From contig LOEW01000049.1 of the NCBI GenBank assembly GCA_001516045.1, positions 1-43,378 of the forward strand: a stretch of DNA of 43,378 nucleotides. Reading direction: 5' to 3'. This document shows positions 14,963 through 22,825 of this stretch, one piece after another. A program made the position numbers and the translations under genes. This stretch comes from Desulfosporosinus sp. BRH_c37 (GTDB taxonomy: Bacteria; Bacillota; Desulfitobacteriia; Desulfitobacteriales; Desulfitobacteriaceae). The first letter of the stretch is position 1. Every line of letters starts with the position of its first letter. The notes beneath the pieces were generated by a model. The model saw only the letters and a list, made by a program, of their open reading frames with translations, searched no databases and was not told where the DNA came from.

Positions 14963-16738
14963 TTATGGCATAGGTCCACCTGGTCCTCCACCGGTCGGAG
15001 GCATTCCTCCACCAGCAGGAGGCATACCTCCGCCAGGCGGTAACGTCCCTCCGCCAGCAGGTGGCATACCTCCGCCAGGCGGTAGCGTTCCTCCGCCAGC
15101 AGGTGGCATACCTCCGCCAGGCGGCATTGTGACTCCCTCAGGCAAGGTAAAGCCAGTCGGTAGTTGAGTTCCGGTTGGCAGGACAATATTGCTGGGTAGT
15201 TGTGCTCCGGTTGGAATAACTATATTGTCGGGTAGCGTAGCTCCGGTTGGAATAACTATATTGTCGGGTAGCGTAGCTCCGGTTGGTATTACGATGTTAT
15301 TGGGAAGTTGCGTGCCAGTCGGAATCACAATACCTTCCGGTAGGGTAACTCCATCAGGGAGCGTCGCGCCCGTTGGCAGATTAATTCCAGGCGGGAGATC
15401 AATTCCAGTTGGTAGAGTTATCTGTCCACCGCCGGTAGTTGGCGTTTGCCCCGCTATACCAACACGTGTATTTCCCAGATCCATGCCGGGCGGTAGCATA
15501 ATCCCCGTTGGGAAGCTTATCACGCTACCTGTAGGAATTTCTAAGCCGGGCGGTAGGACTATGCCGGGTGGTAATTGCAGGGGAGTACCTGCATCAGCCA
15601 ATTCTTGCAGTTTTTCCTGAAAATTGGCCGGAAGACGAGTGCCTCCAGACTCGATTATTTCTTTTAGTACTCCTTCGCCAAATACCTGGCAGGGTAAAAT
15701 CGTACTGTTAGCTGGCAACTCAGTGAGCCCGGAAGGCATATTCGTTAAATCTGAAGGGAGTACAACTCCGGCAGGGAGATTTTTAAAGAAGTCAGCACTT
15801 TGAGTTCCAATACCGATGATACCCGGCGGCAACACCAACCCGGTGACATTAGGAATACCGTTGCTGATGTCTATCTCGGGCGGGGTAAATCCAGCTGGTA
15901 TTTGCAAAGTCATCATAGAACTATCAGTATACTGGGTTCCACCCTTTATAAGGTTGGCCTGCATGGCTTCAATCTGCTTAAAAACAGAATTATCGGCTAG
16001 CATTGTATTATTGTAGTTAGTGCTCAAACGCATATTATCCTGCATTTGATCTAAGAATTTCATGGATTCCTGCTTAACCTGATCGATGGTAGTGGTCGAG
16101 AAGAGACTGGTAGCCGCATTACTGTTTAGAAAGGTGTTCATATTGTTCTGGGCATCAACCAGAGCAGTATTAACTGTTTCCTGAAGCTGTATATCTAGGT
16201 TACCCATCTTCTGTCGAATATCAAACGATAAACCTGAGAATCTTTCCTGGGCCAGTTTTATCTTGGCCTGGTAATCGGCAGTTGTCCCCATCTCGGTTTT
16301 ATCAACGTACTGGGCTACCTGCATCAAGCCCTGCTGTTTGTTCTGCAAGTCAGCTGCTTGTTGACTGGCAATCTCAGTCAGATTACTACCCATACTCACC
16401 TTGAGCTTATTCAGACTGGACTCATCTAGCATACTAGTATTGACCACTGGTGATTCTTTTCCAACGGTTGGATTGATGGTAGAAACGGTATTGGCCGGTA
16501 GCGCGCTAGGAGTTGCCCCCCCAGTTTCTAAGCCCACAACCCCACTCAACACCTCAATCTTAATAGCCGCTGTTCCTGTACTTGATGGTGAGTCAGGTGC
16601 TCCAGCGCTAGTAACCGTTGCAGTAATTGGAGGTTCTGCGGCGGTAATATTTTCCCCAAGAGCTAACGGAATACTTAGTCCCCAGAACAATAAAATTGCA
16701 CCTGATAAAGCAATATATTTCCGAGCAGGCCTTTTCAC
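14963..16738 (-). CDS. exported protein with helical N-domain, proline hexapeptide repeats and Gly/Pro-rich tail
   Basis: 591 residues; GTG start with AAAGGAGGC eight bases upstream. A signal peptide (YIALSGAILLFWGLSIPLAL, cleavage near residue 29) leads into a mature region with a Gln/Asn-rich helical, probably coiled-coil, section (about 105-275). From about 290 a hexapeptide repeat of the form G/N-x-x-L/I-P-x appears, and it is uninterrupted for roughly 17 units near 440-540 (e.g. GATLPDNIVIPT). The last ~55 residues are a GGGMPPAGGGTLPP tandem repeat. No sortase, SLH or lipoprotein signal is seen. I do not recognise a family; a structural surface or extracellular role is inferred. It lies 55 bases after the Ig/FecR-like gene and ends at a strong terminator. 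Confidence 0.85.
   Translation of the reverse strand: MKRPARKYIALSGAILLFWGLSIPLALGENITAAEPPITATVTSAGAPDSPSSTGTAAIKIEVLSGVVGLETGGATPSALPANTVSTINPTVGKESPVVNTSMLDESSLNKLKVSMGSNLTEIASQQAADLQNKQQGLMQVAQYVDKTEMGTTADYQAKIKLAQERFSGLSFDIRQKMGNLDIQLQETVNTALVDAQNNMNTFLNSNAATSLFSTTTIDQVKQESMKFLDQMQDNMRLSTNYNNTMLADNSVFKQIEAMQANLIKGGTQYTDSSMMTLQIPAGFTPPEIDISNGIPNVTGLVLPPGIIGIGTQSADFFKNLPAGVVLPSDLTNMPSGLTELPANSTILPCQVFGEGVLKEIIESGGTRLPANFQEKLQELADAGTPLQLPPGIVLPPGLEIPTGSVISFPTGIMLPPGMDLGNTRVGIAGQTPTTGGGQITLPTGIDLPPGINLPTGATLPDGVTLPEGIVIPTGTQLPNNIVIPTGATLPDNIVIPTGATLPDNIVIPTGAQLPSNIVLPTGTQLPTGFTLPEGVTMPPGGGMPPAGGGTLPPGGGMPPAGGGTLPPGGGMPPAGGGMPPTGGGPGGPMP
14975..15340. repeat. in-gene tandem DNA repeats (two arrays)
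   Basis: The left array repeats a ~36-bp unit such as GGTGGCATACCTCCGCCAGG with a GTAGCGTTCC variant (about 14990-15125). The right array repeats a 36-bp unit containing GTAGCTCCGGTTGGAATAAC (about 15195-15300). They encode the Gly/Pro tail and the hexapeptide block of the exported protein. The length, purity and coding periodicity fit slippage-generated repeats, not a CRISPR. Confidence 0.85.
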
Positions 16739-16793
16739 TGTCGTTTGCCTCCTTTGTAGATTAATAAACCTAACCGATCAATGACTCTGCTGA

Positions 16794-17813
16794 TTAAAGG
16801 GAAACTCTGAGCGTGGCTGTATCTGTGATTAACAACTCTTTTGTTCCCACCTTTATTTTGAGACTATCCTCGATAGCTGGTTTGACTGCAGAGATGGCCA
16901 AAGTCCCGCCCTTCAATTCGACCAAAACGGTTTTACTACCGTTCGTATTACGCTGGTTACTATTAATAATGATTGAGGTATTGGGTTCCAGCGTCAACTG
17001 AGAGCTATCGTTCATTTTCATGGTCATCTGTGAACTGCCACTATATATTGTTGTATTGGCTTCTGCAAGGATCCGATCATTCGTTTTAATAAGTACATTC
17101 TTATTAGTATTCCTAGTATATGCATCGTTGCTCGCCTGGGTTACAAGCATGGATTCCTTTATCAAATTGTTATTATCTACTACGATACCAAAACTCTCCC
17201 AGAGCATTTTAGCGGGAATAATGATTCCACTGGCATCTTTGCTGGGAATCCCCGTCAAGGTAAAATCCGAACCATTCACCCTGGCGGCGGCCTGGTTGGC
17301 AACAAAAACACCATTGTAGTCATTGCTTGACAGAGTACAGGTATTACTTGCTGCAGTCCAAGTACAGGTTAATCCCGTACTATCCAGACTAGACTTCGTG
17401 TAGGTTGCTGCCGAATAGGGATTAGTGGTGCTTACTATGAAAGTCTTAGTAGCTGCTTTACCTAAAGACACCCCACTACTGTCTTTCAAACCAGTCCCAA
17501 CCTTGATAACAAAGCTTTGTCCAGCCGTATATCCTGTTGCTGGCGGATATATCTGGACTGATTTCCTATCGGCACTAAGCTGGATGCTTGGTGCTATGTT
17601 AGTAGCAGGACTGATTGTGATGTTGGCAGCGAGATTTGCGGCATCAATACTTCGATTACAAGTAACTGTCCAGATACGATAAGGCGATACTTCAGATTCA
17701 CTAGCAAACTGGTTGGCGGTATCTGCTGCTAGGACTACCGACGACAACAATAACGAGGCTAATAACAGGCATGATAGGATTAAACCAAATTTCTTTCGCC
17801 GCTGAAGCGACAC
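16794..17813 (-). CDS. exported protein with Ig-like (SbsA type), copper-amine-oxidase-N-like and FecR-like domains
   Basis: 339 residues; GTG start eight bases after AAGGAGG. A signal peptide (FGLILSCLLLASLLLSSVVLA) precedes a Big_5/SbsA-like Ig domain (about 35-130: RIWTVTCNRSIDAANLAANITI, a KVGTGLKDSSGVSL turn). A middle part with VNGSDFTL and GIIIPAKMLWESFGIVVD resembles the copper-amine-oxidase N-terminal fold. A C-terminal FecR-like beta domain follows (ANTTIYSGSSQMTMKMND, QLTLEPNTSIIIN, VELKGGTLAIS). FecR-like domains in Firmicute exported proteins are thought to bind surface ligands; no ECF sigma factor lies nearby. It is the first gene of a two-gene unit with the hexapeptide-repeat protein, so the two products probably work together at the surface. 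Confidence 0.78.
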   Translation of the reverse strand: MSLQRRKKFGLILSCLLLASLLLSSVVLAADTANQFASESEVSPYRIWTVTCNRSIDAANLAANITISPATNIAPSIQLSADRKSVQIYPPATGYTAGQSFVIKVGTGLKDSSGVSLGKAATKTFIVSTTNPYSAATYTKSSLDSTGLTCTWTAASNTCTLSSNDYNGVFVANQAAARVNGSDFTLTGIPSKDASGIIIPAKMLWESFGIVVDNNNLIKESMLVTQASNDAYTRNTNKNVLIKTNDRILAEANTTIYSGSSQMTMKMNDSSQLTLEPNTSIIINSNQRNTNGSKTVLVELKGGTLAISAVKPAIEDSLKIKVGTKELLITDTATLRVSL

Positions 17814-17913
17814 AGGGCACCCCTCCTTAAAAGTGTATCACACTAATTATATTGATCTAGAGTATATATTTGATTCTCGATAAGAATCTAAACAAGACGA
17901 AATTTACATTTGG

Positions 17914-17962
17914 CTGTGAGGCTTGTGCCGTTTGCCTCCGTGCGCTTCCGAAGGATTCACAG
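17914..17962 (-). ncRNA. possible structured 5' leader (unassigned)
   Basis: On the minus strand CTGTGA (17962-17957) can pair with TCACAG (17919-17914). The enclosed part contains a TCC-TTC-GGA mini-hairpin and GGC...GCC arms around AAACGGCACAA. It lies ~100 bases before the GTG of the Ig/FecR-like gene. The fold is by eye and I could not match it to a riboswitch family. Confidence 0.3.
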
Positions 17963-18083
17963 AATTTTGATACCCTTTATCCGATTGCTTCCAAATTACT
18001 ATCACCTCCCTTTCTTGGAATACTCTTTGAATTATCATAATGACGTTCTTTATAAAAGTCGTCACCCAAAACGGGTGATTTAA

Positions 18084-18117
18084 ACAAATAGCCCCTCACC
18101 CTTTCGGGTGAGGGGCT
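18084..18117 (-). terminator. terminator of the LuxR-type regulator gene
   Basis: A 12-bp GC-rich perfect stem AGCCCCTCACCC (18090-18101), TTTC, GGGTGAGGGGCT (18106-18117). On the minus strand it is followed by ATTTGTTT. A second hairpin, TTATCAAGGTA/TACCTTGATAA (18132-18159), overlaps the gene's last codons. Confidence 0.85.
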
Positions 18118-18147
18118 CGAAAAACGTTCTGTTATCAAGGTATTCAG

Positions 18148-19587
18148 CTACCTTGATAAGGAACGCTCTTTTTCCATCATTAAATTGACTAGTTCCATTC
18201 GACTTTTGATATTAAATTTGGAGTAGATATTTTTGATATGCGTTTTAACTGTATTTTCGCTTAGACTCAATTCACCTGCAATTATTTTATAGGTTCGTCC
18301 CTTTAGAAGCAGCATCGTAATTTCACGTTCGCGTTCGGTAAGCTGCCCGATAAAAGTAAAACTGAAAATGTCCTCGTTCTGTACGGTCGGTGACACTTCA
18401 AATAATGCTGTTAGAAATTCATGGTTTTTAAACAGCATAGAAAGTTGTTTGTGAAGAGGCGGAAAGATAATCAGAATGATAAAAACCACCACAAGGGCTA
18501 TTACGGACAGATTATGATTTCCTGTGTCTACTTTGGAGATTGTATCGCCTATAAATCCACCAAGCAATACCCCAAATACATTGGCAGACAGTCCTAAGCC
18601 AAGAATTTTTGCCGGATTTTTATCAAAATCCAACATTTCGCCAAGAATGCTCCACCAAAAGAGGTCAAAGATGCCACATGCTCCCAGCATTAGGGTATCG
18701 ACCAGCAGGTAGCTTGCAACTGAACGGTCAAAGGTCATAAAGGCAATAAAAGCGAATCCTATCATAGTAATGGCAACATAAAGTATGTAGGTTCGATTTG
18801 TTTTTCTCGGCAGATTCTTCATAATATATAAGGCGATAATATAGGGTACCGCCCAATACCAGCTTACAAGCCACTCGTGGTGCGAAAAGGCAGGGTTCAC
18901 CACCTGGTACATTAGCCCTGAGTTGATGGTAATAATCACAATAAATATACATAAAAAGGTAAGATGCTTGTTAGTATTTATATGCTTTTCAATTTTCTCG
19001 GGTTGTGTAGGCGACACTGATTGTTCATTTACGGGCAATCGAACTGTGAAAAATAATGCACCACCTAGAATGAGTATTGACAACCCTAACCCGGTATAAG
19101 GTGACAGATTGATTGCCGTCATATTCAACAATATCATAAGAATATTGCTATAAATCAGTCCGTCCGCAATGGTTTTGATACGTTTATTCGATGGAGTGCC
19201 ACTTTTCAGATAAAAGCCCCATGCCGCCACACAAGTACCCGCTAGGAAGGAGTCTGAAATCAAGATTATATTCCAAAGGATAGAGGGCGCGAAAAAAAAT
19301 ACACTGCAACCAATTATACAATAAGCAATAGAAAACAGTATCAGCCGCTTTGCTGCTAACCTGGTCTTAATTAAAAAACCACTCAAAATAAGACCCGCAA
19401 AATGGGCAGTGATTGAGCCAAAGATCATCATATGGGGGTCTATCTTATTTCGTTGGGCAAGAGCGTATAAAACCTGTCCTTCAAATGGAAACGCCAGTAG
19501 CCAAGAAAAAAATAACGAAAATACGACGATGGACAATCTGCGCTCATTCATATTTATATTCAAAAAAACGTTTATCTCTTTGATCAC
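18148..19587 (-). CDS. membrane-bound regulator: MFS-like 12-helix domain fused to LuxR HTH
   Basis: 479 residues. About twelve membrane helices occupy residues 15-405 (e.g. LSIVVFSLFFSWLLAFPF, LTFLCIFIVIITINSGLMY). The C-terminus is a LuxR/GerE helix-turn-helix (about 415-475) with the signature LTEREREITMLLLKGRTYKIIAGELSLSENTVKTHI split across it. The product is therefore a membrane-embedded transcription factor, not a transporter. This architecture is known from Eggerthella and Desulfitobacterium relatives, where such genes often sit beside respiratory or surface genes; ligands are mostly unknown. The GTG at 19587 has GAGGGTGG 12 bases upstream; an ATG at 19551 is the alternative. Its target may be the adjacent surface-protein operon or itself; that is inference. 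Confidence 0.87.
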   Translation of the reverse strand: MIKEINVFLNINMNERRLSIVVFSLFFSWLLAFPFEGQVLYALAQRNKIDPHMMIFGSITAHFAGLILSGFLIKTRLAAKRLILFSIAYCIIGCSVFFFAPSILWNIILISDSFLAGTCVAAWGFYLKSGTPSNKRIKTIADGLIYSNILMILLNMTAINLSPYTGLGLSILILGGALFFTVRLPVNEQSVSPTQPEKIEKHINTNKHLTFLCIFIVIITINSGLMYQVVNPAFSHHEWLVSWYWAVPYIIALYIMKNLPRKTNRTYILYVAITMIGFAFIAFMTFDRSVASYLLVDTLMLGACGIFDLFWWSILGEMLDFDKNPAKILGLGLSANVFGVLLGGFIGDTISKVDTGNHNLSVIALVVVFIILIIFPPLHKQLSMLFKNHEFLTALFEVSPTVQNEDIFSFTFIGQLTEREREITMLLLKGRTYKIIAGELSLSENTVKTHIKNIYSKFNIKSRMELVNLMMEKERSLSR

Positions 19588-19808
19588 TTGATAATGATAC
19601 CACCCTCTTTTATATCTGGTTATGCACCTATTCCTTTTGTATAACCATTCTTTGCTTACTTCTTGAAAACCTTTGAAAATCCTTTGAAAATATTGAGGTC
19701 TTTCGACATGTTCAATAACTATTCCTGCCTTTCACCATCAGATTACTATATAATAAATTTTCCATTCATCAGTGGTGCCGTGCAGTGGCATAGGGGTCTG
19801 ATTTGAAT

Positions 19809-19835
19809 GAAAAAAACAGCCCTTTCGGACTGTTT
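19809..19835 (-). terminator. terminator of the opp operon
   Basis: On the minus strand ACAGTCC-GAAA-GGGCTGT is followed by TTTTTT, about 95 bases after the oppF stop. Confidence 0.75.
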
Positions 19836-19848
19836 GTATTTGGCGATT

Positions 19849-19912
19849 TTGGCGGAGTCGAACTTATTCTATTCTGCTGGAAACCCTACAGTGATGCTGT
19901 GATCATTTGATC
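19849..19912 (-). repeat. dispersed repeat, copy 1 (ends in a tRNA-like GTTCGACTCC)
   Basis: TGGCGGAGTCGAACTTAT, a short variable part, then GAAACCCTA and a GTGATGCTGTGAT-like tail. A diverged copy lies at 27731-27771 in the same orientation. Both are just downstream of minus-strand genes. On the minus strand the end reads AAGTTCGACTCCGCCA, resembling a tRNA/tmRNA T-arm, but there is no full tRNA. Confidence 0.5.
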
Positions 19913-19929
19913 AATAGCTGCGCTGGCAG

Positions 19930-20883
19930 CTACTTATACAAATGACAGGCCACATAATGTTCCTTTTCCACTTCAATCCAAAGCGGAGTATTAACTTGGC
20001 ATTCAGGCATAGCTTTTGGACACCGGGCAAAAAATCGGCAACCAGCAGGAGGATTGATGGGAGAAGGTACATCTCCTTCTAAAATAATTCTTTCCCGTTT
20101 GCGCTCTACTTCAGGGTCGGGAATCGGAATTGCGGATAGTAAGGCTACTGTATACGGATGAAGCGGCTTAAGATATAAATCGCTGGAATTGGCGACTTCT
20201 GTCATCGCACCTAAATACATCACCCCAACCCGATCGGCAATGTGCTTAACCATAGCTAAATCGTGAGAAATAAACAAATAAGTTAGTCCATTTTCTTTTT
20301 GCAGACACTTAAAGAGATTAATGACTTGGGCCTGAACAGAAACATCCAACGCCGAGACTGGCTCATCCGCAACGATAAATTGGGGTTTAATCGCGAGGGC
20401 ACGTGCGATTCCAATTCTTTGCCTTTGTCCTCCGGAAAACTCATGCGGGAAACGAGAAGCATGTTCTTCGGGAAGGCCAACTGTTTGCAGCAATTCCGAG
20501 ACCCGTTCCCGCCGTTTAACTCCGCTATATAATCGATGAATATCGATCCCTTCGGCAATGATATCCCCTACGGTCATCCGCGGATTCAGCGAAGCATAAG
20601 GATCTTGAAAAACCATCTGCATATCGCGATTAAACTGTTTCAACTTGCTTCCTTTCAACTGATGAACATTCTCTCCATTAAAGAGAACCTCTCCCTCAGT
20701 TGCATTATATAAACGCATAATCGTCCGTCCCAACGTTGATTTTCCGCATCCCGATTCTCCTACTAAGCCAAATGTTTCTCCCCGTCGAATGAATAAATTG
20801 ACATTGTCCACAGCCTTCAAAACGCCATTCGTAACATGAAAATATTTTTTCAGATTACATACTTCCAAAATCGGATCAGACAT
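19930..20883 (-). CDS. oppF: oligopeptide/dipeptide ABC transporter ATPase (OppF type)
   Basis: One of the two cytoplasmic ATPases of a peptide importer. 317 residues. Walker A GESGCGKST near 43, signature FSGGQRQRIGIARAL, Walker B FIVADEPVSALDVS, switch His in FISHDLAMV. The C-terminal oligopeptide-transporter extension has a Cys-rich PPAGCRFFARCPKAMPEC stretch. The N-terminal LEVCNLKKYF and the position after oppD favour OppF over OppD. Last gene of oppA-oppBCDF, 16 bases after oppD. Confidence 0.92.
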   Translation of the reverse strand: MSDPILEVCNLKKYFHVTNGVLKAVDNVNLFIRRGETFGLVGESGCGKSTLGRTIMRLYNATEGEVLFNGENVHQLKGSKLKQFNRDMQMVFQDPYASLNPRMTVGDIIAEGIDIHRLYSGVKRRERVSELLQTVGLPEEHASRFPHEFSGGQRQRIGIARALAIKPQFIVADEPVSALDVSVQAQVINLFKCLQKENGLTYLFISHDLAMVKHIADRVGVMYLGAMTEVANSSDLYLKPLHPYTVALLSAIPIPDPEVERKRERIILEGDVPSPINPPAGCRFFARCPKAMPECQVNTPLWIEVEKEHYVACHLYK

Positions 20884-20899
20884 AATGTTCCCTCCTTCC

Positions 20900-21892
20900 C
20901 TAGCTAATTCCCGCCCTCATTCGCTTGTCCAATAACCAACAAGCGGTATTGTGTTCATCTTGTATAAGCTGAGGTTGCGGATCCTCCTTTAAACAAATGT
21001 TCATAGTGTGCTGACACCGTGCCGCAAAAGCACATCCTGTCGGAGGGGCTAACAAATCCGGCGGCATTCCTTCTATGGGAACCAATTCGCCCTTTTCGTC
21101 ATCTAGCCGTAGGATGGAATGTAAAAGCCCTCGAGTGTAAGGATGCTGTGCACGGTAGAAAATGTCATCCACTGTTCCTTGTTCCACAATTTTTCCGGCA
21201 TACATGACCACCACACGTTGAGCAATGTCAGCAACGACCCCCAAATTGTGGGTAATAATAATGATGGAAGACCCTATTTTCTCCTGCAAATCCTTTAACA
21301 AATCTATAATCTGGGCTTGAATGGTTACATCAAGGGCAGTGGTGGGCTCATCTGCAATCAATAATTTCGGACGACAGGCTAGCGAAATCGCAATCATCAC
21401 CCGTTGACGCATGCCGCCCGAGAATTCATGCGGATATTGTTTGATCCGAGTTTCCGGGCGTGGTATACCTACCAGCGAGAGTAGTTCGATAGCTTGTTTC
21501 TGAGCCTTATCTTTGCTGAGCCCTTGATGTTTGACTAAGCCTTCCGTGATTTGCTTGCCAATAGTCATTGTTGGATTTAAGGAGGTCATCGGATCTTGAA
21601 AGATCATTCCAATTTCGGAACCACGAATTAATTCCATTTCTTTCGGGGTGAGTTGAAGCAAATCTACCTTTTCGTCAAAGAGAATTGAACCTTCTTTAAT
21701 AAATGAAGGAGGGCTCGGAATTAAGCGCATAATGGTTTGGGAGGTCACTGATTTTCCGCACCCGGATTCTCCGACAATAGCCAAGACTTCCCCTTTCTTT
21801 AATTCAAAGGAAACACCTCGCACAGCCTGAACCTCTCCCGCATACGTATGAAAAGAAACTTTGAGATTTTTTACTTCCAGTATGTTTTTCAC
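20900..21892 (-). CDS. oppD: oligopeptide/dipeptide ABC transporter ATPase (OppD type)
   Basis: 330 residues from a GTG start, 12 bases after oppC. Walker A GESGCGKSVTSQ, Q-loop MIFQDPMTSLNP, signature FSGGMRQRVMIA, Walker B LLIADEPTTALDVT, switch His in IITHNLGVVA, and the C-terminal family extension PPTGCAFAARC. Pairs with OppF to energise uptake of peptides delivered by the lipoprotein encoded at the head of the operon. The exact substrate (oligopeptide, dipeptide or nickel) cannot be decided from the ATPase. Confidence 0.92.
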   Translation of the reverse strand: MKNILEVKNLKVSFHTYAGEVQAVRGVSFELKKGEVLAIVGESGCGKSVTSQTIMRLIPSPPSFIKEGSILFDEKVDLLQLTPKEMELIRGSEIGMIFQDPMTSLNPTMTIGKQITEGLVKHQGLSKDKAQKQAIELLSLVGIPRPETRIKQYPHEFSGGMRQRVMIAISLACRPKLLIADEPTTALDVTIQAQIIDLLKDLQEKIGSSIIIITHNLGVVADIAQRVVVMYAGKIVEQGTVDDIFYRAQHPYTRGLLHSILRLDDEKGELVPIEGMPPDLLAPPTGCAFAARCQHTMNICLKEDPQPQLIQDEHNTACWLLDKRMRAGIS

Positions 21893-21904
21893 ACGAACAC
21901 TTCC

Positions 21905-22822
21905 TTACTTTCTAAATTTCGGATCAAGCGCATCACGCAAACCGTCTCCAAGAAGATTAAAAGATACCATCATCAAGGAAAAAACTAGGGCAGGGAACAG
22001 CAATCTCCAGGGGTAAACACGCATAGAACCCACTCCATCCGAGAGAAGCATTCCTAACGAAGCCAGAGGAACTTTGACTCCGAGCCCGAGAAAAGAAAGA
22101 AAAGCTTCTGTGAAAATAGCTTGGGGAATCGTAAAGGTAATCTGAATAATGATAAAACTAAGCGCGTTGGGAATTAAGTGTTTTGTAATGATTCGCCAAG
22201 GGCTGGCTCCCAAAGAGGTTGCTGCTAAAACGTATTCTTGCTCTTTCAGGGAGAGGATCTGCCCCCGAACCAGACGGGCCATCGAAATCCAACCCGTTAT
22301 ACCATAAGCAAATACAATCGTCCAAATCCCAGATCCCATCATCACAATCAGTAACACAGTGATCAACAGATAAGGAATGGAGTATACCACTTCGATGAAC
22401 CGCTGCATGATATCGTCAATTTTCCCACCGTAATAGGCAGAAATCCCACCATAAAGAACCCCAACAAATAAGTCCATCAGCGCTGCCATAATCCCAATGA
22501 ACAGCGAGATACGGGTTCCCCACCAGAGCCGAACCCAAAGATCCCGTCCGAATTCATCCGTTCCAAACCAGTAAGAACCATTTGGCATCTCGTTTCTTGC
22601 TGTCAGATGTTGCACATCATACCCATTTTTTTGTAGATAGGGTCCGATAATAGCGAGTAAGGTGATTGCAATTAAAAAATAAAAACCGGCCATCGCGAAC
22701 TTATTTCTCTTCAACCGTCGCCAAGCATCTTGCCCATAGGTGATGGACGGCCGAGTTATTTTTTCTTGCTCGTTAAGCTGTTTCGGAACGGGGGTAAACA
22801 GGTTATCTGTGATCTCCTGCAT
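21905..22822 (-). CDS. oppC: peptide ABC transporter permease (OppC type)
   Basis: 305 residues. An N-terminal OppC leader (RRLKRNKFAMAGFYFLIAITLLAII) precedes a periplasmic-type loop with NEMPNGSYWFGTDEFGRDLW, the family signature. Five more membrane segments follow, with the ATPase-contacting EAA-type loop EQEYVLAATSLGASPWRIITKHLIPNA (split by eye). It starts three bases after oppB ends, so translation is probably coupled. Confidence 0.92.
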   Translation of the reverse strand: MQEITDNLFTPVPKQLNEQEKITRPSITYGQDAWRRLKRNKFAMAGFYFLIAITLLAIIGPYLQKNGYDVQHLTARNEMPNGSYWFGTDEFGRDLWVRLWWGTRISLFIGIMAALMDLFVGVLYGGISAYYGGKIDDIMQRFIEVVYSIPYLLITVLLIVMMGSGIWTIVFAYGITGWISMARLVRGQILSLKEQEYVLAATSLGASPWRIITKHLIPNALSFIIIQITFTIPQAIFTEAFLSFLGLGVKVPLASLGMLLSDGVGSMRVYPWRLLFPALVFSLMMVSFNLLGDGLRDALDPKFRK

Positions 22823-22825
22823 ATT

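Larger units (their letters stand above)
17814..18147. other. leader/intergenic region upstream of the surface-protein operon
   Basis: Minus-strand leader with several structures: a possible three-stem fold at 17914-17962, an isolated strong ribosome site (GGGAGGTGAT, 18004-18013) followed by TTG and five codons before TAA, an inverted repeat GATTCT-AGAATC (17872-17888), and AGTGT-ATC-ACACT (17832-17844) next to the gene start. The left end of the region holds the terminator of the LuxR-type gene. No standard protein gene is present. Confidence 0.6.
19588..19929. other. intergenic region between LuxR-type gene and oppF
   Basis: Contains the minus-strand terminator of the opp operon (19809-19835), a dispersed repeat (19849-19912) and, nearer the regulator, an AT-rich promoter-type stretch with direct repeats CCTTTGAAAAT (around 19670-19692). 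An 18-codon frame in this part has no convincing ribosome site and was not called. Confidence 0.6.

Noticed and set aside
14952..15620. Plus-strand open frames rich in Gly/Pro (14952-15167 and 15189-15620)
   Set aside because: They mirror the repeats of the minus-strand exported protein; no ribosome site, and the minus frame has a signal peptide and start.
18148..19587. Calling this gene an MFS transporter
   Set aside because: The C-terminal LuxR helix-turn-helix is complete, so a membrane-bound regulator is the better call.
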